Part shown: piece by piece, positions 1 through 11,851 of the stretch | Layout: each line of letters opens with the position of its first letter | How positions within the stretch are numbered: the stretch's first letter is position 1 | Assembly: GCF_000204055.1 (NCBI RefSeq) | Contig: NW_006768769.1 | Location: 2,349,942-2,413,941 of the forward strand | Source of the DNA: Melampsora larici-populina 98AG31 | Lineage: Eukaryota; Basidiomycota; Pucciniomycetes; Pucciniales; Melampsoraceae | Length of the DNA: 64,000 nucleotides | Reading direction: 5' to 3' | Notes under the pieces: generated by a model | Databases searched by the model: none | What the model was told of the DNA's origin: nothing | The model's input: only the letters and a program-made list of their open reading frames with translations | Position numbers and translations under genes: made by a program

Positions 1-648
1 GCCACAACGCAAGATAGGCTTGCTGGAAGGTCAGACAGAAGTGCCAGCCCTTGGTGCTCTCCTTGGACACGTAAGCTTGATAGATAACAGCTTCGATCAT
101 TTTGTTACATTTGTAAGGAATGGTACTAGCTGACTGTGGTCGGGCGGTTGTATCATTTTTTTGATCCAAACGAATCTCGTACCATGACCGAGCTCCTAAA
201 AGCAGTCGACACAAAAACTCAAGCTCGGTTTGCTTACCTTGTAAGCAGTTTTATTATTCCCTTTCGCAACTCAATTTCACCTTTTTATGTTCACTATCCT
301 TTTGCGTAGAGAATGGCACTTGCTGTATTTCATAATACCAGCGCGGAAGAGCGTAAGGCACAAGGTGGATTGACTAATTGGCAAATGATTGATCACAATT
401 TGTCTGAATTTCGCGACAAAAGTCGTGACTATCGCCGAGCGTACGTCAGATTAGTTTTTAAGGGTTTAAAAAGTAGCTAACACTGCCTCTATATCACCAG
501 ATTCAATGCAATTGTCCTTGCTCGAGATCAAGGTCTATTCAATGGAAAGAACACGTGGGATGAGATTAAATCCAATGCACAATTTGAGGTCCCTAGCGTA
601 ACCAATGTTGTCACCGCCATCCCTTTCCTCCCCACAAATGCCAGTTGA
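1..648 (+). CDS. 3' part of an unidentified multi-exon gene
   Basis: Four exons can be joined in frame: 2-70, 130-240, 310-440 and 501-648 (stop TGA 646-648). The three introns are 59-69 bp with GTAAGC or GTACGT donors and AG acceptors, and the phases match (0, 0, 2). The joined product is a mixed helical-looking soluble sequence containing LLEGQTEVPALGALLGH early and DQGLFNGKNTWDEIKSNAQF near its end. The gene starts before the window, so any signal peptide or domain start is unseen. I do not recognise the family. It is read as a real gene because the open frames and splice phases agree over four exons. Confidence 0.6.
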
Positions 649-1021
649 ATAGCTAATCACATACTCTTATTATCTTATCTCTCATCTCTCATCGATTCAT
701 TGTTTTCATCAATTCATCAGTTTCATCAATTTATCAAATCATTGATTCATCAAATCATCAATCATCGGTTTCTCATTTTTATTTTTTTTCTCGCTTTTTT
801 CCTTTTATACTTTGTGTTTTCATCGTTTTTGTCGTTTTCGTCATTTTGATTATTGTTATTATTTTTATCATCTTTATCATCTTTTATATTATCAATGTTT
901 ATCGCCTTTGGGTTGCAAATAATTTGTGTTTTCAATACTATAATAACACTATAAGAAACACAAACCCTCACCAATCCATATAAGCCAAATCAAAAACAAC
1001 CCGGAGATATCTCTGAAATTC
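649..1021. other. AT-rich intergenic region
   Basis: No convincing gene. The first part is made of irregular TTCATCAA/ATCATCAA words (about 690-770), followed by T-rich sequence. It probably holds the 3' UTR of the upstream gene. Confidence 0.5.
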
Positions 1022-1294
1022 ATCCGCAGGTCATCCAGTGCTCAGCAGCCTGGATGTCCAACCGACTGCCAGAAGTACACCTCTGGGAATCGATGCTCCG
1101 ACTACCCTCACGACATACCTTGACGGATGTCAGGTAGATGCAGGTCAGCGATCCTCGGGCTGCCCGATGGGCTCTGCTCGGTCGTCCCCACTTGGGCGTC
1201 CAAACAGGCACATACCGCTGTGTTGTGGGGGGGTGTCCGTCCCCCACCAAAAAAATCGGACATCCCCCGGACAGCTGGGTGTCCTTGTGGTGTA
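1022..1294 (+). repeat. Interspersed repeat, copy 1 (ends GTGTCCTTGTGGTGTA)
   Basis: This GC-richer block carries many GGATGTCC/GGACATCC-type words and ends in GTGTCCTTGTGGTGTA. The same 3' end and word composition recur at 15401-15676. Short open frames on both strands here are not conserved between the two copies, so the block is read as non-coding, probably a degenerate non-autonomous element. The left boundary is approximate. Confidence 0.5.
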
Positions 1295-1471
1295 ATGACT
1301 GTGACAGTGTAGTGTAGTGTGAGGTGTGTGTGTCTCCTAAGTTTAAGCTTGACTGAGGTTGACTTTAATTTGTTGTTGACCACTCAGTTTACAATCCACT
1401 ACTTGCTATTCTAATTCTCATTCTTCATTCTCATTATCCTTGATGATCAAGTTTAATCTGCCCCCTTGAGC

Positions 1472-4400
1472 ATGTCATCCCCTTCTCCTTTATCACAATC
1501 AACTCTACCCCAATCAAACACTAGTCTGACACCAAACAAACCACCTTCAACTTCTAATAAACCCAAGGATGGCGCAAGAACTTTGGTAGATGCTTTAACT
1601 GCTTATCAACGTAGGAATGCTAGGTAAAGCATCGCTTTGATCTCATTGAATCTATTAAAAACTAAATCATATCTCTTCCTGACGATTTCATTCACATTAT
1701 AGACCTAGAGCCGAAAGAAATCAAGTTCAGACTAGCTCTCAATCTGCGAACCCGTCTCCTTCTCCGAACAACCTGTCTCCAAGACCAAACCGTTCTGATT
1801 CCAATAACGATGACAATGCTGATAACAAAGCGAATCCAACGACTCCTGATCGTCACCGTTTAGCTCCAAGCTCAGCCCGAAGTCGAAATCACCATGTATC
1901 TGAATTCAGTCGTAACCTTAACCCTGATCAAGAAGTCCAACTTAACAAAAACACAGACAATCGTGGTCGTCTCAATGGAACGAGATTCAAATCATCTCAT
2001 AAGACTACCGCTGGTGGTGTGGTAGGCGGAAGGTCTCCCTCGAATAACCTACCCTCTTCGAAGCTGTACGACCCCAATTCCAGCTCACATCCTCCAGCCC
2101 GGATCTTTGGTGATAGTGGTCGTCTTCCTATCTCTGCCAACACACGTCCTCACTCTCATCGGCTTGTTTCAAGTAAATACGAAACCACCACAGCCCCCGG
2201 AGGGAGTAATACGCAATCATCTGTCAAGCCTGGCCATGAACGTGAAGGTCCTTCTGCTGTACGACCTCATTCGTCACAGCCAATCAAGAAATCTACCATG
2301 GCTATGGATGCCGATCTCACAGGTCATGAGCGTTGGAAGACAAAGAAACCTATTCGTGGTGATAGCTCAATAACTGCTGGTGCAAATGGAGCCCCAAGGC
2401 AGCTTTTTGATCCACGGAAGCACGACCCGGTCAAGTTCTCTGCAGCGAACCGCCCGATCGAAACTGGCGCAGCAAATGGTCTATCTGATAATAGAGATTC
2501 TGCTACCGCCGGTAGTGGGCTAGCCACAGCCGGCGCACATGAAGATAACGGCCATGGTTCGCATCTAGATCAAGGGGGTAAACCCACGAGTACGATTGTC
2601 CAGCTCAAAAGAGCCTACAAATATATTGTATGTCTCGAAACTGCACTCAAAGAAGAAGAATTTGCTTCAAAAGCTAAAGAAGAAGAAACAAAGACTCGTG
2701 AAATCAATTCGGCTCAAGACGGACGTCATAAATTGTTGGAGGATGACTATTGGGTGAAATTGGCTAAGCAACATCGAGAGTTTGTCGGAGTCTCCCTCAT
2801 TGTTTCATACAGTGTGGATTCTATGCCCAAGATCTGACAACCCTCGAGCAATTTTATCCCCTTCTTCCTTCTTACCACCCTCTGTCTTTTCTCCAGTCTG
2901 GCTGAAAGCCCAATCACCATTTCCCTAACAATGGCTACCCAATCCAAAAATTACCAGGCTTCGATGCATTTCTTTACCTTCAGAAAATACAACATTCCTA
3001 CTCGACTCTGGCAAACAGGATTTCATCAACTACTGGAACGCTTACGACATGCACTTCCATCTAACTCTGGGCAAAGTAGTAATCATCATCTATTGGAACA
3101 TATGACAGATTTCATCTACTTTGCTTATGGGTTCTACACTAATTTACTGGAAGAACAGTCTTTTGGCAGTTTCAGAAGTATTTGGATCGAACAACTTGGT
3201 GATTTGGCTAGATACAGGATGGCTGTTGCAGGCTTGATGACTAAACTAACATCCAATCATCAACACTCTAAGAATATCGCTAATGAGATGACTTCAGAGG
3301 TCCATGCTAGTGATACTGATTTCAGCGATGCAGATGATCAGGTGGCCGGAAAGGCTATGCGACGAAAGCGAAGGGGACGAAGACGCAAAGAAGGATCTCA
3401 AAGCGATCATTCAATGGCCGACAGTTTAGATCTTGCTAGTGATAGCCATCATTCCCGAAGCAGTGACGAGGAAGACACTCGTCTATCACCCGCCCCGATC
3501 AAGCCTAAGGCAGTCCCAGTAACTCCGAAGATTATGCGTGGAAGCATAGGTGTTGCAGCACTTGGAGATTGGGAATTTGAAGAACAAGAGATTTGGCGTG
3601 CTACTGCTAAGGATTGGTATTCCAAAGGTTTGGCTGAAAGTCCCGGCACGGGTCGTTTACATCACCATCTGGCTTTACTCAGTAAGGGAGACGAATTAAG
3701 GACATTGTATCACTATACTAAAAGGTATTGAACTCTCTTTGTTCACTCCTACTTCTCATCAGAATGAGTTACAGCGCAGTACTGAATTATGCTATTTTTG
3801 ATTTGGGTGAGGATAGCCTGACAGCCTCGCATCCTTATTTACCTGCTAGGGAATCGATCTTGCCCTTTTTCGAATCTGAACATCAATCAAGACGAACCAG
3901 GCCTGAGGTGTCAATCAATGATCTTTTTGTACACTTACACGGCATGTTATTTACCAAGATCCAATTAGACGACTTCCATGAAGAACTAGCGCGTTTTATG
4001 GAGAAATTGACGGAAGATCGAGTTTTATCAGAAAGACATCATCGAGTGAGCGATTTCGATCGACTTCCGACTGTTGTTGCTAAGCCAGTAATGTCAGATG
4101 CTAGTTGGGTGATGATGGCCACCATCAACATCTGTGCACTCCTGCAATATGGAGCAGATGATGGAGTGATACGAGTGAATCAATCTTTTCGACAAAAATC
4201 TGGTACGGACATGGGATCTCGTCACTTGGGTGGCAAAAGAGCAGTTGGCAAAATGACTGCATCTACAGGTAAAACATTGATGATCGCACCACAGGCCATC
4301 TTGGTGAATCATTCATCCAATACACCACCCAGTGTAATGCCTGACAGTTTAAACCTTCGACGTCCATCGCAATCGATCAGCTCAGATGACGGTATGCTTG

Positions 4401-6347
4401 CTTCATCTGTCGATCAACATTCCGATACCTTTTCACACACTGATAGTCAGCCCAATCACGAAGATGAAGTGATGAATTCAACAACGCTAATCGAAGACCA
4501 AATGAGATCTATTAAAGTCAAGTCAGATCATCAAGAAGTAGATGATGAAGGAGGACCAATAGTTTTTACTTTGGCTGCAAAATTGAGTTTTGATATGTTA
4601 TCGGATGCATTACAGCCTAATCTTTACCGATTATGTCCATATGTGACTTTAATATTAACATTCTTAGGATCAATGAGTCACAATTCTACCTTGATGCGAA
4701 AACTAGAAAAGTTCATACCATGGATGAGGTTACAAGAATTATTTAATTCGATACCTGAATCAATTGAATTAAAGTCTACGTCAAATGAATCATCTACTCA
4801 TAGTTCAACTGGAGGAGTATTCAAATTGATTGGTCATCCTTTACCAGAAGATTGGTGTTTACGTGGAATGGAATGGACAAACAAAACCTTATTTGGAAGA
4901 GGATATTGGAAACCTTCAAAAGAAGTTGATGGGCATAATAATGAATCATTTCAACCAGTTAATCGAAATTCTGAACCTGAATCAGAGATGGATGTTTTAC
5001 TTTCTTTCTCTTCATGCGAAGCGGAAAGATCTCCAGATCCATCTTCTGATCCAACACGAAGTTTGAGTTGTGCTTCGTATGAAATGGATATGGATGACGA
5101 GCTTAACCCTGACGATAAAGAATCTCAAGAATCAAAGGCAAGTCGAGACGCGCGATGGAAACGGATCTCCTTGGTGGCTGTGTGGATCTCCAAATCAATC
5201 CCTGGTTTCGGTTTCGATCCTACCATGCCTACTCATTCTAGGTTTGCCATCTTGAAGAGTTTGAGAAATAAGATTCATGAATGGGACTCGGAGAGGCGTA
5301 GAGAACAAGAGGAAGAAAGGCTCTTGAAGACTAAACGGACAATCAGGGAGCGAAGGATAGTGGAGATTGATGAAGCCATTGATAACCAAATGGAACATGA
5401 TGAAGATGATGACGATGATGACGATGCCGAAGACGATGAATTGGTCCGATCACTAAAGGTATGTTCAAATCATAATCTATGCTTAACTTGATAAGATGTT
5501 TAACTGTGTTCCTGTTGACTATCTTAGGCTCGACGACGTGAATTGAGAGCTATCTTGAACCAAGCAAAGAAACCGAAAATCTCCCGTCCACCCAGATCGA
5601 CACCGGGAACGAATGGTGTCAAAGTTTCTCCAACTCGTAACAACCTCATCAAGGGCGCACCTCACAAACAACAACTTCGATTGAACGCATTACCAGGTTA
5701 TACTGTGTTAAGTATTTGATACGAATATCTTGATTGGAATGTTATCGATCATGAAAGATTTGCTCGAATCGGAACAATGGACGATGATCATCCCATTAGT
5801 AGTGATTACAGAATTAGATGGATTAAAAAAAGGAAATCAATCCAATGGATCACAATCAACACATCATCAAAATCATAACAATAAAGACAGATTGAGCTCA
5901 GATGCAACAGAAGCGATCAAGTATTTAGAAAGTTCGATCAAGACCAAATCAAGATGGTTGAAGATTCAAACTAGCAAAGGGAATTATCTAAGAGATTTAT
6001 CCATCAGAAACGAAAAGATCAATTTTCAAGATCCTCATCAACATCATTCAAATTATAATCAAGTAGGATTTTCAACTGATCATGCATATAATTTAGATGA
6101 TTTAGTTCTGAGAGCAACTATGTGGCAAATCGAACATTTTAATCATTCATCAATTAAATCTAATCAAAATCAAAAAACTGAAGAAGAAATCGTAGAAGAA
6201 GATCAACAAAAAGCAGAGAAAGTAGTTTTAGTTACATTAGATCGAAATTTAAGATTGAAAGCTAGAGCTAGAGGAATCCTTGCGGCTAATGAAAACCAAA
6301 TTATTGGATTAGTTGAACTTTCCAAACAAACTCAACTTGGGGGGTAA
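1472..6347 (+). CDS. SMG6: SMG6/EST1-like protein: EST1 TPR/DNA-binding-type region plus C-terminal PIN nuclease domain
   Basis: Telomerase-binding EST1/SMG6 family. SMG6 is the endonuclease of nonsense-mediated decay, and EST1 acts at telomeres. Exons read: 1472-1623, 1703-about 2779, about 2958-3724, 3817-5458, 5528-6347. The splice between 2780 and 2957 is unresolved. The N-terminus is long, Ser/Pro-rich and disordered. The EST1 core includes KYNIPTRLWQTGFHQLLERL, LGDLARYR and, across the intron at 3725-3816, YTKSLTASHPYLPARESIL. A linker rich in acidic residues (about 5400-5440) precedes the PIN domain, which has VFDTNIL, ITELDGL and a late VTLDRNLRLKARARG motif. One extra A at about 5711 puts the PIN domain out of frame: upstream codons end in a TGA (5718-5720) exactly where VFDTN should begin. 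As written, the gene would lose its PIN domain. The family call is firm; whether the frameshift is real is open. Confidence 0.85.
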
Positions 6348-7278
6348 TACAAAAAGAAAACTTTTTGGACGATCTTTTTCTTCTCATACTCTCTTTCTCC
6401 TCTCTTTTGTCTTTCTAACGGCTGGAAACAATCAGTTTTAGAAGATCATTTGGAACTTTTTGGAGATATAAGGAGTCAAGGAATTTGAACGTTTGAACTT
6501 AGACCCGGGTACGGCGATTGTATGTCTGTGTGTGTGTTTTCAAAGGGAGTAGAGTGAAATCAAACGAAGCAAAAAAATCAACCGCAAGATCAAATCACAA
6601 GTTCTAGAGCCAGAAGGTTATGTGTGTGCGTGTGTGTTTCTGGTCTGTTTTTTTGGCGCCCTCCTCTCCTCTTCTTTTCTCTATCCGAGGTTGCTACCTA
6701 CACTTACAGCTACACACATGCCAACACCTACACACACACACACTATCTCTCTGCGTGTCTCTTTTTGGTTCATCTAACCTTTGCAAAAGATGAACTTATG
6801 TTGTTGATGGATAGGTTTCTTTGTCATGAGAAAATCGGTTCATTAACTAATTGAACTCTCGAATTTATATCAAACATATATCTCGAATAGGAAGATACCT
6901 CAAGTTTATCGTTTTTTTCTTTGTTTGATGTCGACCTTGGAAGTGAATTGAAACTTGAATCAAGAATAGGAAGACCAAATTGGAAAAGTGTTGTGGATTG
7001 GTTTGTTTGTTTTTTTGGTTTAGAGATGGGGAAAGGATTTGGTTATAAGAAAGGAATTTGAACAATTTCGATTTAGAACTTTGTAATGTTTTTTTTGTTT
7101 GGGAATAGGAAAGAAGAGAAGGATCATGGGGGAAGTAGTGGGAGATGGTGGTTGTTGTTGATTTTTTTTGGATTAAATTTTATAATGATTTATGAAAAGT
7201 TTTTTGATTGTTGTAGAAAAGAAAAAAGAATTTTGAATTGATTTTTTTTTGGTGTTGTTGATTTTTTTTCTTTATATC
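6348..7278. other. Intergenic: 3' UTR and low-complexity DNA
   Basis: Contains short GT and CA dinucleotide runs (about 6520-6540, 6624-6645, 6725-6745) and T-rich tracts. I see no gene in it. Confidence 0.5.
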
Positions 7279-9050
7279 TATATATTACTTTTGCTAAAAA
7301 CCTTGGCCCGATCAAGAAAAAATAAAACAGAATTAGACCCAGAATTCACCGCAGCAGCCACAACGCAGCAGAGAGAAAAAAGTTTGAGGGTGCTGTCACA
7401 CGTGGTGCGACCTCCATTCCATTCCACTGGCCCGTCACTCATCTCTTGGGTCTAGTTCACCCTCACATGGCCATCTCTTTTGTCGCACACTCTGGCAAGA
7501 TGAGCTTGTCAAACTTTTGGTAAGTCACTCTACGTGCTACATTATAAATAACATCTTATTCATCATCTATTGGGGTACTTTCTAACAACCTTCCATATCG
7601 TTTGATTCAGATGACCGTCCTCGCAACACAGTCTGATATCAGTGATTGGTCCACCTAGCTTTGTCTCACCATCACCTCACCAGCTCTTCCTTCCCACACT
7701 CTTTTGCGATGGGTTTGAGGTGTTGGATTGATTTGTGAAACCTCTCTGTCTGTACTACTCCTCATATGTTGATAACAAGCAGAATTTTTGTTAACAGATG
7801 AAAATAAGAGATGAGATGAAGATAAGAGATGACAAGCTTTTATGAAGAAGGGCAAGTTGATTGAGAGGTATCTTACATATCTCCAACCTGTCCGGTGCGA
7901 GCTCTGCTGAATACCAAAAGTCTGAGATGAAATAATTTATGAAAGATATCCAAAACGTGAGTGATTTTTCAACGTAGTTGAGATTGTCAGAATCATCGAT
8001 TGGTCATGAAAAATATCACAACCAATCAATTCCGATTGATTCTCCTATGAGGCAATCCTATGATTGCAAGCTGAGAACCATCTCAGATCTCTTATGAGGG
8101 CAATAAAAGATATCATCGGGCTTCAAGTTATCCAAACCCATTCGATTCGTCTATGGTCCTATGAACAGGATCAAAAACCATTTCAGTTTTCTTGAAGACA
8201 TTCAAAGTCAAAAATCGATTGGCTTTGCTTAGTCAAAACCAATTGACCTTCCTATCTTCCTATGAGGAAGATTTTGAACAATCTCAGCTCTCTTGTGTCA
8301 TCTAGAGACTGATGTTTTTGAACAAGACCAAAACTGATCGATCCGCTTGTAATCCTATGAAGAAGATTGAAACAATTTCAATTTTCACACCACTCTTATC
8401 TACAATTCATCGATTCTAATTCCTATACAATCACAATCTTTGATAACTACAATTCATTGATTCTAAATGATCAAGCTTATCTTCAAATATCTGAAAACTA
8501 CAACGATGGTACAATTTGTGTGTTAATTCCGTTTGATTGGATTTGACCTAGTAATTAAAAGATGTGATCTCCAGACATCAAACTTTGACATATTGAATCC
8601 AAACTCGAAAGGGTTGAACTTGGGACAGTATGATGGTAGTTATTGGAGAAGATACCTAGAAATGTTGTTGGGGATTATCAGCAAGTTGAATGAAATTCAC
8701 TGAAAAGACAAATGGAGGGATTAATGCAAAAAAGCGTACCTTTTTCCTTACAGAGACCAGCCATCAATTGTCCACACTGGATAGGACACATTTCCAGGAT
8801 GCGAGAAGCAGCGGGGGATTGAGTTTGGTGAGGAAAACGAAGTGCTGGCAGGGATTTTGAGAATATGAACAAATTTTGGCGGCAACGGGGGAATCAAAAG
8901 GACCGAATAGGAGGGAGATCACACCACATGTGACAGCACCCTCAAACTTTTTTCTCTCTGCTGCGTTGTGGCTGCTGCGGTGAATTCTGGGTCTAATTCT
9001 GTTTTATTTTTTCTTGATCGGGCCAAGGTTTTTAGCAAAAGTAATATATA
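7279..9050. mobile_element. 1.77-kb element with about 135-bp terminal inverted repeats, no transposase seen
   Basis: The left end (7279 to about 7415) and right end (about 8914-9050) are inverted copies. Both carry GCTAAAAACCTTGGCCCGAT, and further in GTTTGAGGGTGCTGTCACA, with only a few mismatches such as CACACGTGG versus CACATGTGG. The tips are TATATATTACTT, so a TA target is likely. The interior shows only short overlapping open frames and AT-rich sequence with scattered CCTATGA/ATCGATT words. It is best read as a non-autonomous TIR DNA transposon (long MITE or deletion derivative). The superfamily cannot be assigned from the tips alone. Confidence 0.8.
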
Positions 9051-11851
9051 GTTTTTCAGTTAAAGTTTGATGGTTTAAATATAATGATAATATTTACAGT
9101 TACTTGATCTTTTGAAAGAGAGAGAGAGAGGGAAAGTATAAATTGAATCATTGGTTTTTTTTTGGAAAACTTTTGATTGAAAGAATTCCAAGAGGTTTGA
9201 GTTTTTGAGACACTTTCTTGCTGGAAGTGGTTTATCTTTACCGTTTGGTTTGTTTGATTAATATTGGACAGAAAGGCTTGGAAATTCTTATGTAGGAGAA
9301 TGAAATGAGACCTATGTATGTATCTGTTTTACTTACAAATTTTTGTTTGTGGCTACTCTGGGCTTGGACTGTATGTAGTGTGAAGATTTATCATTTAATC
9401 TGATTTGAAAGATTAGATCATGTTGTTTGTTTATCCTCTTTGAACTTGGTCTGAATACTCACCATGGGCCACTGTGTAGCAAAAAGCATGGAACACATTG
9501 GAAACACGGACCAGGGCTGGCACCACAGCACAGCACATGATCAAGGAACCTCTAAAGCCTCTAGGGAACATTACAATGCAAAATTGATAGTAGTTGGTGA
9601 TTTGCCTATTAACTGATGGGAATGTGGATTAAGTTGAGACTGTATTGTCACATGTTTGTTTACTAACAGGCTTTTGTAATATCTACAGTTAAGATGCCAT
9701 ATGCTGTTGACCACATCTTTTCAAATTATTGATTTATTCCCATTGTCTTCACATTTTCTGTTTTCCTTGATCTGATCTTGTATCATCTTTTCTGCTCACT
9801 TATCATTGATTTTAGCCCAACAACTCTTTTTCATTCCCTGTTTTGTTTTGTTATATTTCTTTTTTCTAAAACAATTATTTTTTTAATTCCTATGTGTGTT
9901 GTTTATTGTCTTTTGTTATGTCTGATTGGTTATGTTTCTTTAAAATTTTCAAGGTTCTCTAGGTTATTATATTTTATTATTTAAATTCTTTATTCTTCTT
10001 TCATCAAATATTCTTAATGGTGTGCAATTTTTTTGTTCTATCTGTTTAAGCTTTATTTTTTATTCCTTTTCACACATTTTATTAGTGTTGCACATTTGTT
10101 ATGCATATGCTACATAAGGTCTTATTTTAATTCAGGCAATTTATACCCTAGGCTTTTGGATTTCCCAAACCACACAGTACTTGCTTTATACCAAGTATTT
10201 AGTAAGTTTCAATGCATTCACATTTCCAGAAATCCATTGATTTGTCACAAAAAGACTGGCTTTTGGGTTGTTGACTGTTCCATTGGTAACAGATCAGTCA
10301 TATTTGTTTTTCTCCTTGACAAGAACATGTTATTTGATACCTGATCAATTGAGACCCACCGGTGTTGAAACCTGCCTAGGCATTTTATATTATTATCTTA
10401 TTTTCAAATTTGGCAAACTGATTTTTTTGATCATGAATGTAGCAAGATCCTCACCCACAAAGCATATGTTTTTTTATCAGAAGGCTTGCACATTCTCACT
10501 GCCTGAGCGGTCTTTGGGGTTGTAGTGTAGTGGCAGCAACATTGAGTGCAATACAACCCTGCAACAAGGCCTTGCTTGGTTCATCTCACAAAAGGCTGAT
10601 TCCCATGATAAAATAGTAGTGATTCAGTTTTGTTCATCTTTAGTTGAATGGGGATCTTCAGAATAAGAAAGGGTCTTATTTGATAGCAAATTTGGTGCAC
10701 AGATTGATTTTTTTTAGTGAAGAGACATTCATCAAACTTTATACTTACAAAAACCTGGTTCAATCTTGGCTTAAACCCCAAAAGAGGATTCACACATCAT
10801 CCCATCAATAAAAAGCTAAATTTGAAATACTATTATGATTATCCTGTTTTTTTTTTGTTTGACACCTCAGGCTCTGTTGATTGCTGTCAGTTTTCCATAT
10901 TTATTCTTACTGAAGTAAAGGATATTCTGTAACTGATTACTCAAAGAAAATCTTTACAAACAGACCAACAAAAACTTCCAACAAATGTGGTGTTGATCAA
11001 TTCAATCCTTGCCCTCAAGCTTGTAAGTCAATTACTGTTGATTGTCAGTTAAGTTACTTACAAGCCACATTTGAAAAGCGCTCAAGGAGAATGGGCATCC
11101 ACAAAATCCAGGCTAAGTGAACCCAGCCTCAATGTCTTTCATCTAATCTTTTTCTTCCTTTCTCAAGTTTATTTCTTCATATTGATTCATGTGTGAAGAA
11201 ATGATTCAGTTTGATCACTTGTTCACTTCAATCGTCTTTACAAGATATATTGGAATAGTAAGATGACAGTTTTGATGTGTGAAATTTTCATAGACCTTTC
11301 TACTACATACATATTCTAGAAAATCTCTTATCCAAATTTTCAATCTGAAAACCTATGAATTTCAAAACCAACAATCATTAGAGATTTGATTTTGCTTAAT
11401 GAAGGGCTCGCAAATACCAAGTTGGTCAAACTTTCAATCATTAACTTCAACATGACTTTTGTTTTTGTTTTGCAATAGAATAGAATTGCAATAGTATACA
11501 GATTGTTGAAAGAAAAAGCAAGTTGATTAAAACCGGTTTCCTAACAAAAAAATTCACTACAAAAATCTCTGTCCATCTTTTCAAAAATACAAAATACTCA
11601 TACTTTGAGAGGCTACAAGAAAGATATTAAATTAGATTGTAGTAAAACAACAACAACAAGAAGAAGAAGAAGCAAAAAGAAAATAATGAAGAGTAGGTTG
11701 AAAAAAGTGATAAGGAAATGCTTGAGTTGAGTAAAGTTAAGTCAAAAAAAAATGCAGATAAATAAAAGTGAGAAGAAAAAAAAGCAAAAAATGGGTTTCT
11801 GTTGAATGATTTAAAGAAAAAACCAATCCATAACTGGAAAAGAAACCTCAA
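9051..11851. other. Gene-poor AT-rich region
   Basis: T-rich on the + strand around 9780-10080, with no ORF longer than about 100 codons and no domain I recognise. The word content (TTTGTT, CACACA, direct CAACCCTGCAAC-like words near 10550) looks like decayed repeat. The last part probably holds the 3' UTR of the minus-strand gene that ends at 11852. Confidence 0.4.

Noticed and set aside
1020..1383. Four overlapping open frames of 61-91 codons on both strands
   Set aside because: They lie in a GC-richer repeat, overlap each other and are not shared by the second copy of the repeat.
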